A DNA stretch of 64,000 nt from the NCBI RefSeq assembly GCF_011058315.1, contig NZ_CP049298.1, positions 186,001 to 250,000 on the forward strand, written 5' to 3'. The translations under genes were made by a program, and so were the position numbers. This DNA comes from Chryseobacterium sp. POL2. GTDB taxonomy: Bacteria; Bacteroidota; Bacteroidia; Flavobacteriales; Weeksellaceae. The notes below the pieces were generated by a model. It ran no database searches, was not told the origin of the DNA, and worked only from the letters and a program-made list of their open reading frames with translations. The number at the start of each line of letters is the position of its first letter. Within the stretch, counting starts at the first letter, position 1. Positions 29,061 to 37,390 of the stretch are shown here, in pieces.

Positions 29061-30134
29061 ATGAAAAGAAAATCGATAATTTTTATTCTTCCAGATTTGG
29101 AAACAGGCGGTGCAGAACGTATTGTGATGACGATTGCCAACCATTTGCCACTCGAAAAATTCGAACCCAAAATCATGTTGCTTCGCAAAGAAGGCGGTTA
29201 TTTGAAGTTTCTGCGTGAGGATGTTGAAGTTATTGACTTGAAAACACCGCGAATTCGCCATTCTTTAAAGCCAATTTTCAAAGAAATTAGAAAGAGAAAG
29301 CCCGATATTGTTTTTTCCGGATTTGGCGAGGTTAATGCCTATTTGTCTTTGTTTATCAAGCTTTTCCCAAAAACCAAATTTATCGCGCGCGAGACCAATG
29401 TGGTATCCCAACATGTGACCAGAAAAGAGATTCGTTTTTTCTATAAATTCTACAACAACTATCACAAAATCGTTTGCCAAAGCGATGATATGATGCAGGA
29501 TCTGATTTCTAATTTTAAAATTAAACAAAGTAAAATCGAGAAAATAAACAATCCTGTTGATTTCGATTTTATTCATCAAAAATTAGAAGAATCATCTCGA
29601 CCAAATGATTTTACAGAAAATTTTAAACATGTCGTGGCAATCGGAAATTTGTCTTCCAGAAAGGGTTTTGACAATTTGTTGAAAGTTTTTTATCATTTAA
29701 AAAATCAAAACATTCAACTTCATATTTTAGGCGATGGTCGTGATAAAGAGGTCTTGAATGATATAAAATCGGATTTGGAATTAGAGCATGTTATTTTTCA
29801 TGGACGACAAGAAAATCCGTACCAATATTTGAAATTTGCTGATTTGTTCGTGCTTTCTTCACGCTACGAAGGTTTTCCAAATGTACTTTTGGAAGCGGGT
29901 GCTTGCGGCATTTTTTCCTTAGTCAACAATTGTCCTGGCGGAATTAATGAGATTATCCAAAAAGGAATTAATGGCGAAATTTCTGATATTGAAAATCATG
30001 AAGCTTTCGCAAACCGAATCCTAGAAGTTTTGGATGAAAATTACGACTCACAACTAATAATCAACAGTATAAAATCCCGGTTTTCTAAAGAAATTATTTT
30101 GGATCGTTACGAAAAATTACTACTGTCATTATAG
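29061..30134 (+). CDS. Glycosyltransferase family 4 (GT-B fold)
   Basis: Predicted retaining sugar transferase of envelope polysaccharide or glycoprotein synthesis; donor and acceptor are unknown. It is 357 residues. The N-terminal Rossmann half has the acceptor-side motif ETGGAERIVMTIANHL, and the C-terminal half has the nucleotide-sugar site VAIGNLSSRKGFDNLLKVF and the E-x7-E motif in YEGFPNVLLEAG. There is no signal peptide or membrane segment. It sits alone between recQ and nrdJ, not in a polysaccharide cluster. Confidence 0.9.
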   Translation: MKRKSIIFILPDLETGGAERIVMTIANHLPLEKFEPKIMLLRKEGGYLKFLREDVEVIDLKTPRIRHSLKPIFKEIRKRKPDIVFSGFGEVNAYLSLFIKLFPKTKFIARETNVVSQHVTRKEIRFFYKFYNNYHKIVCQSDDMMQDLISNFKIKQSKIEKINNPVDFDFIHQKLEESSRPNDFTENFKHVVAIGNLSSRKGFDNLLKVFYHLKNQNIQLHILGDGRDKEVLNDIKSDLELEHVIFHGRQENPYQYLKFADLFVLSSRYEGFPNVLLEAGACGIFSLVNNCPGGINEIIQKGINGEISDIENHEAFANRILEVLDENYDSQLIINSIKSRFSKEIILDRYEKLLLSL

Positions 30135-30355
30135 TTTTTAATTTTAATTTTTTTTCAGTAATTATTTCGATAATTTATAACTTCTTAACAGAAAAAGTAT
30201 ATTATAGAAATAGATTGATTTCAATATTTGTAAACTTTTCTTATTGTGAAATATTTTAAATTGTTGTAAATCAATTATTTGGTTTTTATTATTTGTAAAC
30301 TTTTTGTTATTCATAATTATTATTGTAGCTTTATATTGTTAAATAATAATCAAAT
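30135..30355. other. nrdJ upstream region with 14-base direct repeat
   Basis: An AT-rich 221-bp gap. ATTTGTAAACTTTT occurs twice, at 30226-30239 and 30291-30304, 65 bp apart, with further similarity after it. TTTG (30303-30306) and TAGCTTTA (30327-30334), 20 bp apart, could be the -33 and -7 elements of nrdJ. No cobalamin riboswitch fold or B12-box could be found. Confidence 0.45.
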
Positions 30356-32911
30356 ATGGAGAGTTTAGTCTTAGAAAATAAATTACAAAAAGTTACATAC
30401 GAAAAAGCAAATGCCGCAACATTAGATTACTTTAATGGTGACGATTTGGCAACAAGAGTATGGGTTAACAAATACGCGCTTAAAGATTCCGATGGTAATT
30501 TATACGAAACAACGCCAGACGATATGCATTGGCGCATCGCAAACGAAATTGCCCGGGTGGAAGCCAAATACGAAAATCCGCTTTCCGCAAAAGAGATTTT
30601 TAATCTAATCAAAAATTTCAAATACATCATTCCGCAAGGCAGCCCGATGACGGGAATTGGCAATCATTTTCAAATCGCTTCGCTTTCCAACTGTTTTGTC
30701 ATTGGAAATGGCGCGAACAGCGATTCTTACGGCAGTATTATGAAGGTGGATGAAGAGCAAGTGCAACTGATGAAAAGACGCGGCGGCGTGGGACACGACT
30801 TGTCTTATATCCGTCCAAAAGGTTCTGCTGTCAAAAACTCTGCGCTTACTTCAACGGGGTTGGTGCCTTTTATGGAGCGTTATTCTAATTCTACACGAGA
30901 AGTAGCGCAGGATGGGCGCCGGGGCGCACTTATGCTTTCCGTTTCTATCAATCATCCAGATGTTCAGGATTTTATCGATGCTAAACTTGAACAAGGAAAA
31001 ATTACAGGCGCCAATATTTCTGTACGTATCGATGACGACTTTATGAAAGCTGTAAAAGATGATACGCAATACACGCAAAAATATCCAATTCACAGTAAAA
31101 AACCGAAATTTACGAAAGAAGTTCAGGCAAAAGATATTTGGGATAAAATTGTACACAATGCTTGGAAATCTGCAGAACCAGGAATTTTGTTTTGGGATAC
31201 TATTACACGCGAATCGGTTCCAGATTGTTATTCGGATCTGGGATTTGAGACGGTTTCCACCAATCCTTGTGGTGAAATTCCGCTTTGTCCCTATGATTCA
31301 TGCCGACTTTTGGCGATTAATCTCTATTCTTATGTAGAAAATCCTTTCACTAAAAAAGCAAAATTCGATTTTGAACTTTTTAAAAATCACGCCGCTTATG
31401 CACAGCGTATGATGGATGATATAATTGATTTGGAAGTGGAAAAAATTGATGCGATTCTTCAAAAAATTGAATCTGATCCAGAATCTGATGAGATAAAATC
31501 TACCGAGAAAAATCTTTGGATTAAAATTCGTGAAAAAACTCTGCAAGGTCGACGAACAGGCGTGGGAATTACGGCGGAAGGCGATATGTTGGCAGCTTTG
31601 GGACTTATTTACGGAACTCAAAAAGCAACGGACTTTTCGGTTGAAATTCACAAAACTTTAGCATTGTCAGCTTATCGTTCGTCGGTGGAAATGGCGAAAG
31701 AAAGAGGCGCTTTTGAGGTTTACGATTCCAAAAAAGAAGCCAAAAATCCTTTTATACTTCGACTTAAAAAAGAAGATCCAGAACTGTATAAACTGATGAG
31801 CAAATATGGTCGCCGGAATATTGCTTTGCTTACCATTGCACCTACAGGAAGCACGTCGCTCTTGTCACAGACCACTTCCGGAATCGAACCCGTGTTTTTG
31901 CCAGTCTACAAAAGAAGACGAAAAGTGAATCCGAATGATAAAGACGTTCGTGTTGATTTTGTGGACGAAATTGGAGATTCTTGGGAAGAATACATTGTTT
32001 TTCACCATCATTTTAAAACTTGGATGAAAGTTCAAGGTCATGATGTCGAAAAAAATTATACGCAGGAAGAAATCAATGATCTTATTTCAAAATCGCCTTA
32101 TCACAAAGCGACTTCTAATGATGTCGATTGGTTGAGCAAAGTTCACATGCAAGGTGCAATCCAAAAATGGGTGGATCATTCTATTTCCGTGACGATTAAT
32201 ATCCCGAACGATGCCACCGAAGAATTGGTTAATGATTTATATTTAACCGCTTGGGAAGTAGGTTGCAAAGGGGTTACCGTGTATAGAGATGGCTCTCGAT
32301 CTGGCGTTTTGGTGTCAACAGAAGAATCAAACTCGAAAGAAGAATCAAATCCGTTGCAACATTTTTCAACCAAAAGACCTCAGGTTTTAGAAGCCAATGT
32401 GGTCAAATTTCAGAACAATAAAGAAAAGTGGATTGCTTTTGTAGGTTTGATGGATGGTAGGCCTTACGAAATTTTTACAGGTTTGGCAGATGATGAAGAA
32501 GGAATCGCTTTGCCACGCTGGGTTAACGAAGGTTTGATTATTAAAAATCGAGATGAAAACGGAACTTCTCGTTATGATTTTCAGTTTACAAATCTTCGCG
32601 GTTACAAAACTACTATCGAAGGGCTTTCTCATAAGTTTAATCCAGAATTTTGGAATTATGCAAAACTTATTTCTGGAACATTAAGACACGGTATGTCTTT
32701 AGAAAATGTGGTGGAACTTATTAACCGATTGGAGTTGGATTCAGAAAATATTAACAATTGGAAAGCGGGTGTAGCAAGAGCTTTGAAGCGTTATATCCCT
32801 GATGGAACCAATGCTGATGGACAAAAATGCAGCAATTGCGGATCGGATAAACTCATGTATCAGGAAGGTTGCCTCACTTGTAAAAGTTGCGGCAGCAGCA
32901 AATGTGGATAA
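30356..32911 (+). CDS. nrdJ: Adenosylcobalamin-dependent (class II) ribonucleoside-diphosphate reductase
   Basis: Makes deoxyribonucleotides using a B12-derived radical, independent of oxygen. It is a single 851-residue chain. Active-site elements seen are SLSNCFVIGNG (first redox Cys), RRGGVGHDLSYIRPKGS, STNPCGEIPLC (thiyl-radical Cys and Glu in the NPCGE motif), and APTGSTSLLSQTTSGIEPVF. The C-terminus has a zinc-ribbon-like tail with CSNC and CLTCKSC and ends in SSKCG, serving as redox shuttle and metal site as in other class II enzymes. There is no companion NrdB-type gene, which supports class II. The enzyme makes growth dependent on cobalamin unless another reductase exists elsewhere. 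Confidence 0.95.
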   Translation: MESLVLENKLQKVTYEKANAATLDYFNGDDLATRVWVNKYALKDSDGNLYETTPDDMHWRIANEIARVEAKYENPLSAKEIFNLIKNFKYIIPQGSPMTGIGNHFQIASLSNCFVIGNGANSDSYGSIMKVDEEQVQLMKRRGGVGHDLSYIRPKGSAVKNSALTSTGLVPFMERYSNSTREVAQDGRRGALMLSVSINHPDVQDFIDAKLEQGKITGANISVRIDDDFMKAVKDDTQYTQKYPIHSKKPKFTKEVQAKDIWDKIVHNAWKSAEPGILFWDTITRESVPDCYSDLGFETVSTNPCGEIPLCPYDSCRLLAINLYSYVENPFTKKAKFDFELFKNHAAYAQRMMDDIIDLEVEKIDAILQKIESDPESDEIKSTEKNLWIKIREKTLQGRRTGVGITAEGDMLAALGLIYGTQKATDFSVEIHKTLALSAYRSSVEMAKERGAFEVYDSKKEAKNPFILRLKKEDPELYKLMSKYGRRNIALLTIAPTGSTSLLSQTTSGIEPVFLPVYKRRRKVNPNDKDVRVDFVDEIGDSWEEYIVFHHHFKTWMKVQGHDVEKNYTQEEINDLISKSPYHKATSNDVDWLSKVHMQGAIQKWVDHSISVTINIPNDATEELVNDLYLTAWEVGCKGVTVYRDGSRSGVLVSTEESNSKEESNPLQHFSTKRPQVLEANVVKFQNNKEKWIAFVGLMDGRPYEIFTGLADDEEGIALPRWVNEGLIIKNRDENGTSRYDFQFTNLRGYKTTIEGLSHKFNPEFWNYAKLISGTLRHGMSLENVVELINRLELDSENINNWKAGVARALKRYIPDGTNADGQKCSNCGSDKLMYQEGCLTCKSCGSSKCG

Positions 32912-32928
32912 TCTCCGATAAACTAATG

Positions 32929-32963
32929 AAAATCCTTTTGGTGAAAACTGAAAGGATTTTTAT
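32929..32963 (+). terminator. Intrinsic terminator of nrdJ
   Basis: AAATCCTTT (32930-32938) pairs with AAAGGATTT (32951-32959), 9 bp perfect, followed by TTATC. Confidence 0.75.
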
Positions 32964-33010
32964 CACTTATTTTACAATAAATTAATCCGCTTTTTTCTGT
33001 AGGATTTTTG

Positions 33011-33018
33011 TAATTTTG
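33011..33018 (+). promoter_or_regulatory. Candidate -7 box of lpdA
   Basis: TAATTTTG matches TAnnTTTG, 64 bp before the lpdA ATG. No clear -33 element was seen. Confidence 0.4.
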
Positions 33019-33082
33019 TAACGATACTGTTTATGAAAAGCAGTGAAATAAAAAAGTAAAACATTAAACAAAAAATAATATA

Positions 33083-34486
33083 ATGTCACAATTCGATGTT
33101 ACCGTAATCGGTTCTGGTCCTGGTGGATACGTTGCAGCTATTCGTGCGGCACAATTAGGTTTCAAAACAGCAATTATTGAAAAATACCCTACAATGGGCG
33201 GGACTTGCCTTAACGTTGGATGTATTCCTTCCAAAGCGCTTTTGGATAGTTCTGAACATTTCGCAAAAGCAAAACATGAATTTGCGGATTATGGCATCAT
33301 CATCAACGAGCCCAAAGTAGATTTGGCGAAAATGATTGAGCGTAAAAACGGTGTTGTAGATATGACGACAAAAGGAATCAGCTTCTTAATGGACAAAAAC
33401 AAAATCACTGTTTTTGAAGGCGTTGGGAGTTTCGAATCTGCTACAAAAATTAAAATTACGAAAAACGATGGTTCTGCAGAATCTATCGAATCAAAATACA
33501 CGATTATCGCAACAGGATCCAAACCATCTTCGTTGCCATTTATCAATATCGATAAAGAAAGAATCATCACTTCAACGGAAGCTTTAAACTTAAAAGAAGT
33601 TCCAAAACACTTAATCGTAATCGGTGGAGGTGTTATCGGTCTTGAGTTGGGTTCTGTTTATTTAAGATTAGGATCTAAAGTAACCGTTGTAGAGTATATG
33701 GACAAAATTATCCCAGGAATGGACGGGGCTTTGTCTAAAGAACTCCAAAAAGTATTGAAAAAACAAGGCATGAAATTCGAGCTTTCTACAGCGGTTTCTG
33801 GTGTGGAAAGAAATGGCGATGCTGTAAAAGTAAGTGCTAAAAACAAAAAAGGCGAAGATGTAGCTTTCGAAGGTGATTATGTTTTGGTTTCTGTAGGTAG
33901 AAAACCTTATACGGACAGACTTGGATTAGAAAATGCAGGCGTGAATCTTGATGAAAGAGGAAGAGTACAGGTTAACGATCATCTTCAAACAAATGTTTCT
34001 AACATTTATGCCATTGGTGATGTTATTAAAGGTGCAATGTTGGCGCATAAAGCGGAAGAAGAAGGTGTTTTTGTAGCTGAAACTTTAGCAGGACAAAAAC
34101 CTCACATCAATTATAATTTAATTCCAGGTGTTGTTTATACTTGGCCAGAAGTTGCCGGCGTTGGACAAACAGAAGAACAACTAAAAGAAGCTGGTGTAGA
34201 CTACAAAGTTGGAAGTTTCCCAATGAGAGCTTTAGGAAGAAGCCGTGCTTCTGGTGATACAGATGGTTTTGTGAAAATTATCGCAGATGCTAAAACAGAT
34301 GAAATCTTAGGTTTCCACATGATTGGCGCGAGAGCGGCTGACTTGGTTGCTGAAGGTGTTACCGCAATGGAATTCCGTGCAAGTGCTGAAGATTTAACAA
34401 GAATGTCTCATGCGCACCCAACTTACGCCGAAGCTGTAAAAGAAGCAGCATTGGACGCAACAGGAAAAAGAGCCATTCACATGTAA
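33083..34486 (+). CDS. lpdA: Dihydrolipoyl dehydrogenase (E3)
   Basis: FAD enzyme that reoxidises the lipoyl groups of 2-oxo acid dehydrogenase complexes and the glycine cleavage system, giving NADH. It is 467 residues. Motifs: FAD GSGPGGYVAAIRAAQLG at the N-terminus; the redox disulfide GGTCLNVGCIPSKAL (Cys-x4-Cys); NAD site IVIGGGVIGLELGSVYLRLG; FAD IYAIGDV; and the C-terminal catalytic His/Glu in HAHPTYAEAVKEA. It has its own terminator. It likely serves the E2 at 8710 as well as other complexes. Confidence 0.97.
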   Translation: MSQFDVTVIGSGPGGYVAAIRAAQLGFKTAIIEKYPTMGGTCLNVGCIPSKALLDSSEHFAKAKHEFADYGIIINEPKVDLAKMIERKNGVVDMTTKGISFLMDKNKITVFEGVGSFESATKIKITKNDGSAESIESKYTIIATGSKPSSLPFINIDKERIITSTEALNLKEVPKHLIVIGGGVIGLELGSVYLRLGSKVTVVEYMDKIIPGMDGALSKELQKVLKKQGMKFELSTAVSGVERNGDAVKVSAKNKKGEDVAFEGDYVLVSVGRKPYTDRLGLENAGVNLDERGRVQVNDHLQTNVSNIYAIGDVIKGAMLAHKAEEEGVFVAETLAGQKPHINYNLIPGVVYTWPEVAGVGQTEEQLKEAGVDYKVGSFPMRALGRSRASGDTDGFVKIIADAKTDEILGFHMIGARAADLVAEGVTAMEFRASAEDLTRMSHAHPTYAEAVKEAALDATGKRAIHM

Positions 34487-34510
34487 GATTTTATTACATC
34501 AAAATAATAG

Positions 34511-34541
34511 AAAGAGAAGTCAGTGTTGGCTTCTCTTTTTT
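34511..34541. terminator. Bidirectional terminator of lpdA and the DHA2 transporter gene
   Basis: AAAGAGAAG plus CA pairs with TG plus CTTCTCTTT (34511-34538, one mismatch), followed by a T run on the plus strand. The minus-strand stop codon of the transporter lies at its edge. Confidence 0.75.
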
Positions 34542-35967
34542 AATGGGTTTTGTTGAGGTCATTTTTTGCACGTTTACGGCTTTTCATATTTCGGACATTT
34601 ACCCCGTCGCGATCCGATAGTTTTAAATATTCGTAAAGTGTTACTAATCCTAAAATGCCAATGATGGCAAATGCCAAGTGGAAATCCTTAACTTGATATT
34701 GTCCTTCGGTGTCATTGAAAATGCTAGCGGTTTTTAACGAAAATGCCCCCAAAGTAATTCCCATTCCTAAAGTCATTTGTTGCGCTGTACTATATAGCGT
34801 ATTCGCATTGTTCATCCTTTCTTTTGGAATATCGGCGTAGGCTAAAGTATTCAAACTACTAAATTGCATTGACCGCACACATCCTGAAACGAATAAAACC
34901 GTTACCGTCATCCAATGTGGCGTATCAGGGAATAAAAGTAGCATCGCAAAGGATGTCAAACTCAGTAAAAGTGTATTAGCCACCAAAACGCGTCTGAATG
35001 AAAATTTCTTTGTAATCCAAACGGTAGCGGGTTTCATAACCAAGCTGCCAATCATGCTGGCCATTAGCAAACTTCCAGATTCGAAAGCGCTTAACCCAAA
35101 TCCAATCTGAAACATCAACGGCATAAGAAATGGTGCCATGCCAATAACCATTCTTGTAATAGAGCCAGAATAAATTGTAATTGCATAAGTTTTAGTTTTT
35201 AGTTCAGAAAAATCGAGTAGTGGATTTTTAACTTTTTTGGTATGTAAATAAAATAGATAAAAGATAATGATACTTACAGCGATCAGCGGAATACTGTAAT
35301 AGATCGGCATCATATCGTTGGTAAAACTTTCTAGACCTAGCATAAAACCAATCATTCCCAAAGTACTTAGAACAAATCCTTTGACATCCAGTTTTTTATC
35401 AGTTCTTTCATAGGTGTCGGGAATATATTTCATGCTTAAGAAAAACGCTAATAACCCCAACGGAATATTAATGAAAAATATCCAATGCCAACTAAAATAA
35501 GTTGTAATGTAACCACCAACAAAAGGACCGAGGATAGGACCAATAAGGCCTGGCCAAGTAATAAAAGCAATGGCGCTCACCAAGTCGTTTTTCTCTGTAT
35601 TTTTTAAAACAGAAAGTCGTCCTACGGGAACCATCATTGCGCCGAAAAACCCTTGTAAAGCTCTTGCAAACGTAAATTGTGTTAAGTTTTGACTAAATCC
35701 ACAAATAGCAGAAGCAACCAAAAATCCTAAAATCGCGACACCAAAAACTTTTTTTACTCCAAATTTTTCAGAAATCCATCCGCTGACCGGGATAAAAACC
35801 GCAAGCATTATGATGTACACAGATACGCCAATACTCATGTGTAAAGGGTCGGCGGCAAAAGATTTTGCCATTTGTGGAAGCGCTGTCGTTATGACGGTGG
35901 AGTCTAGATTTTCCATCAAAAATGTTGCACCGACAATTAGAGAAACACGAAGAGCTTTGGCTTCCAT
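34540..35967 (-). CDS. DHA2-family (EmrB/QacA-like) MFS drug:proton antiporter
   Basis: Inner-membrane efflux pump, 475 residues with 12 to 14 predicted helices. Helix 1 carries the DHA2 signature MENLDSTVITTALPQM; motif A lies at GWISEKFGVKKVF; and antiporter motif C is in GPILGPFVGGYITTYFSWHW. No MFP (EmrA) or TolC gene is adjacent, so it probably works alone across the inner membrane. There is no regulator gene nearby. A small inverted repeat, TAGCAA-N7-TTGCTA, lies at 35982-36000 just upstream of its start, possibly an operator. Substrate unknown. Confidence 0.92.
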   Translation of the reverse strand: MEAKALRVSLIVGATFLMENLDSTVITTALPQMAKSFAADPLHMSIGVSVYIIMLAVFIPVSGWISEKFGVKKVFGVAILGFLVASAICGFSQNLTQFTFARALQGFFGAMMVPVGRLSVLKNTEKNDLVSAIAFITWPGLIGPILGPFVGGYITTYFSWHWIFFINIPLGLLAFFLSMKYIPDTYERTDKKLDVKGFVLSTLGMIGFMLGLESFTNDMMPIYYSIPLIAVSIIIFYLFYLHTKKVKNPLLDFSELKTKTYAITIYSGSITRMVIGMAPFLMPLMFQIGFGLSAFESGSLLMASMIGSLVMKPATVWITKKFSFRRVLVANTLLLSLTSFAMLLLFPDTPHWMTVTVLFVSGCVRSMQFSSLNTLAYADIPKERMNNANTLYSTAQQMTLGMGITLGAFSLKTASIFNDTEGQYQVKDFHLAFAIIGILGLVTLYEYLKLSDRDGVNVRNMKSRKRAKNDLNKTH

Positions 35968-35981
35968 AGTTTAGAATAAAA

Positions 35982-36000
35982 TAGCAAGTCTTTGTTGCTA
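35982..36000. promoter_or_regulatory. Inverted repeat upstream of the DHA2 transporter gene
   Basis: TAGCAA (35982-35987) and TTGCTA (35995-36000) are inverted copies with a 7-base spacer, 15 bp upstream of the transporter ATG on the minus strand. It could be a repressor site, but a chance repeat of this size in AT-rich DNA is possible. Confidence 0.25.
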
Positions 36001-36030
36001 AAATAATGCCATGGCTTTATTTTAAAAACA

Positions 36031-36060
36031 AAAAAGCGACTGAAAAAATCAATCGCTTTA
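36031..36060 (-). terminator. Intrinsic terminator of secG
   Basis: On the minus strand, AAAGCGATTGA pairs with TCAGTCGCTTT (one wobble) around TTTTT, followed by TTTG. It lies between secG and the transporter gene. Confidence 0.8.
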
Positions 36061-36081
36061 TTTATATTTTTTTGATAGCTT

Positions 36082-36426
36082 TTACTGCTGTGCAGGCATC
36101 TGTGTTGCAGGAGCTGTAGAAGTAGCAGGTGTTTGTGCAGGCGCTTCTTGTTTTGCAGGCGCAGTTTTAGGAGCTTGGAAAGTTGTAGTTGGTTTACCAG
36201 TTACTACAATACTCAACAAGATCATAACGACGATAAAAATTCCTAAAGTCCAAGTTGCTTTTTCCATAAAGTCGTTGGTTCTTTGTACACCAAATGTTGC
36301 AGAAGAAGTACCCCCGAAAGTTCCTGAAAGACCGCCACCTTTTGGGTTTTGAGCCATAATAATAATGATTAGCAGAACGCAAGCGATCATAATCAATACC
36401 ATAAATAGCGTAAATATAGTGCCCAT
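36082..36426 (-). CDS. secG: Preprotein translocase subunit SecG
   Basis: Small inner-membrane subunit of the SecYEG channel. It is 114 residues with two transmembrane helices (about 3-23 and 52-74) and the conserved loop AQNPKGGGLSGTFGG plus ATFGVQRTNDFMEKATW between them. The C-terminal 35 residues are a Pro/Ala/Thr/Gln-rich low-complexity tail, common in Bacteroidota SecG. A good promoter (both -33 and -7) lies upstream, and a terminator follows. Confidence 0.95.
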   Translation of the reverse strand: MGTIFTLFMVLIMIACVLLIIIIMAQNPKGGGLSGTFGGTSSATFGVQRTNDFMEKATWTLGIFIVVMILLSIVVTGKPTTTFQAPKTAPAKQEAPAQTPATSTAPATQMPAQQ

Positions 36427-36447
36427 GTAATTTTAAATTTTGAGTGG

Positions 36448-36477
36448 CAAATATAATGATAAAAATTTATTATCAAA
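36448..36477 (-). promoter_or_regulatory. Promoter of secG, best Bacteroidota match in the window
   Basis: On the minus strand, TTTG (36474-36477), an 18-bp spacer and TATATTTG (36448-36455) match the Bacteroidota -33/-7 consensus TTTG and TAnnTTTG. It lies 22 bp before the secG ATG. Confidence 0.6.
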
Positions 36478-36489
36478 AATATTAATAGC

Positions 36490-37323
36490 CTAATTTTTAA
36501 TGAATTTCAGATAATGTTGAACAGCGTTATTTCCTAATAGTTTAATAATATAGGTTCCTTTTTGTAATTGTGATACATTAATCTCCTTTTCAAAATTTCT
36601 TTGAGCAATTATTTTTCCTGAAATATCTACAATTTGATAACTATCAAATTTGACATCAGACGTTATTTGTAGGATATCTTTTACAGGGTTTTCAGCAATT
36701 TTTACATTGGCAATTTTCGATGATTCTTGGGTGCCCAAAAGACAAGCTGGCGGATTGGTGATTGGCCCAGTACTAGAGTCATAATATACCGTATCTTCTG
36801 TAACAATGGTATATTCTACATAACTCGGTGATTGAGGAAGTAGACAATTGTTAAAACTAATATTTGACTTTCCAAAAGAGTAAGTCATTTTGTACCAACC
36901 TTCGCAAGCCTCCGTCATTTTTTGACCAGGAGGGTAAAAATCGATTGTTGTTTGTGGGTCCAACCAGTTCATATAAGAGCAAGGCTGGCCAGACCATGTT
37001 GTAGGTGGTTTAAAAAAAACATTTTTTTCAATCAAAGTATGCCAAAACTTTTGTATAAAAGTATTAGACAAGGTATTCTCTCCAGTTTTTAATTTGGCTT
37101 TGACTAAAGTATTTTCTGTGATGTTAAAGTCAATGTTGTTTTCTCCAAAAGACGAATTTAAAGTTGGTTCAGAACCATCTAAAGTATAATAAATTGTACC
37201 GTTGCCTGTAATACTAGCTTGGTAATTTTGACCAAAATTATAATTACTTTGAGGGGCGAAATAAATTTGTGAAAAAACAATTCCTGAGAAAATTGTTGTT
37301 AAAGAAAGTAGAATTTTTTTCAT
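36490..37323 (-). CDS. T9SS cargo protein with chitobiase-like and starch-binding-like domains
   Basis: A 277-residue secreted protein with no visible catalytic domain. From the chosen ATG (37323), the signal peptide is MKKILLSLTTIFSGIVFS; an ATG-less upstream extension is rejected. Residues about 22-90 (GTIYYTLDGSEPTLNSS) match the chitobiase/beta-hexosaminidase C-terminal beta fold. Residues about 95-180 (NVFFKPPTTWSGQPCSYMNW, then FYPPGQKM, WYKMTYSFG and ISFNN) resemble CBM26-type starch-binding modules (W-x-Y-W, PG-x-M and I-x-FN pattern). The last 75 residues are a type A T9SS sorting domain (IAENPVKDILQI to YLKFIKN). It is probably a surface glycan-binding protein; the ligand is unproven. 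It is divergent from the DPP5-like gene. Confidence 0.78.
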   Translation of the reverse strand: MKKILLSLTTIFSGIVFSQIYFAPQSNYNFGQNYQASITGNGTIYYTLDGSEPTLNSSFGENNIDFNITENTLVKAKLKTGENTLSNTFIQKFWHTLIEKNVFFKPPTTWSGQPCSYMNWLDPQTTIDFYPPGQKMTEACEGWYKMTYSFGKSNISFNNCLLPQSPSYVEYTIVTEDTVYYDSSTGPITNPPACLLGTQESSKIANVKIAENPVKDILQITSDVKFDSYQIVDISGKIIAQRNFEKEINVSQLQKGTYIIKLLGNNAVQHYLKFIKN

Positions 37324-37390
37324 AGGTATTTGATTTAGGTTTATCGTTATAAATTTAATAAATTCGTTGTTCCAAAAAAATAAAAAATTC

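Noticed and set aside
30135-30355. Cobalamin riboswitch before nrdJ
   Set aside because: No B12-box-like sequence or GC-containing stem was found; the region is almost pure AT.
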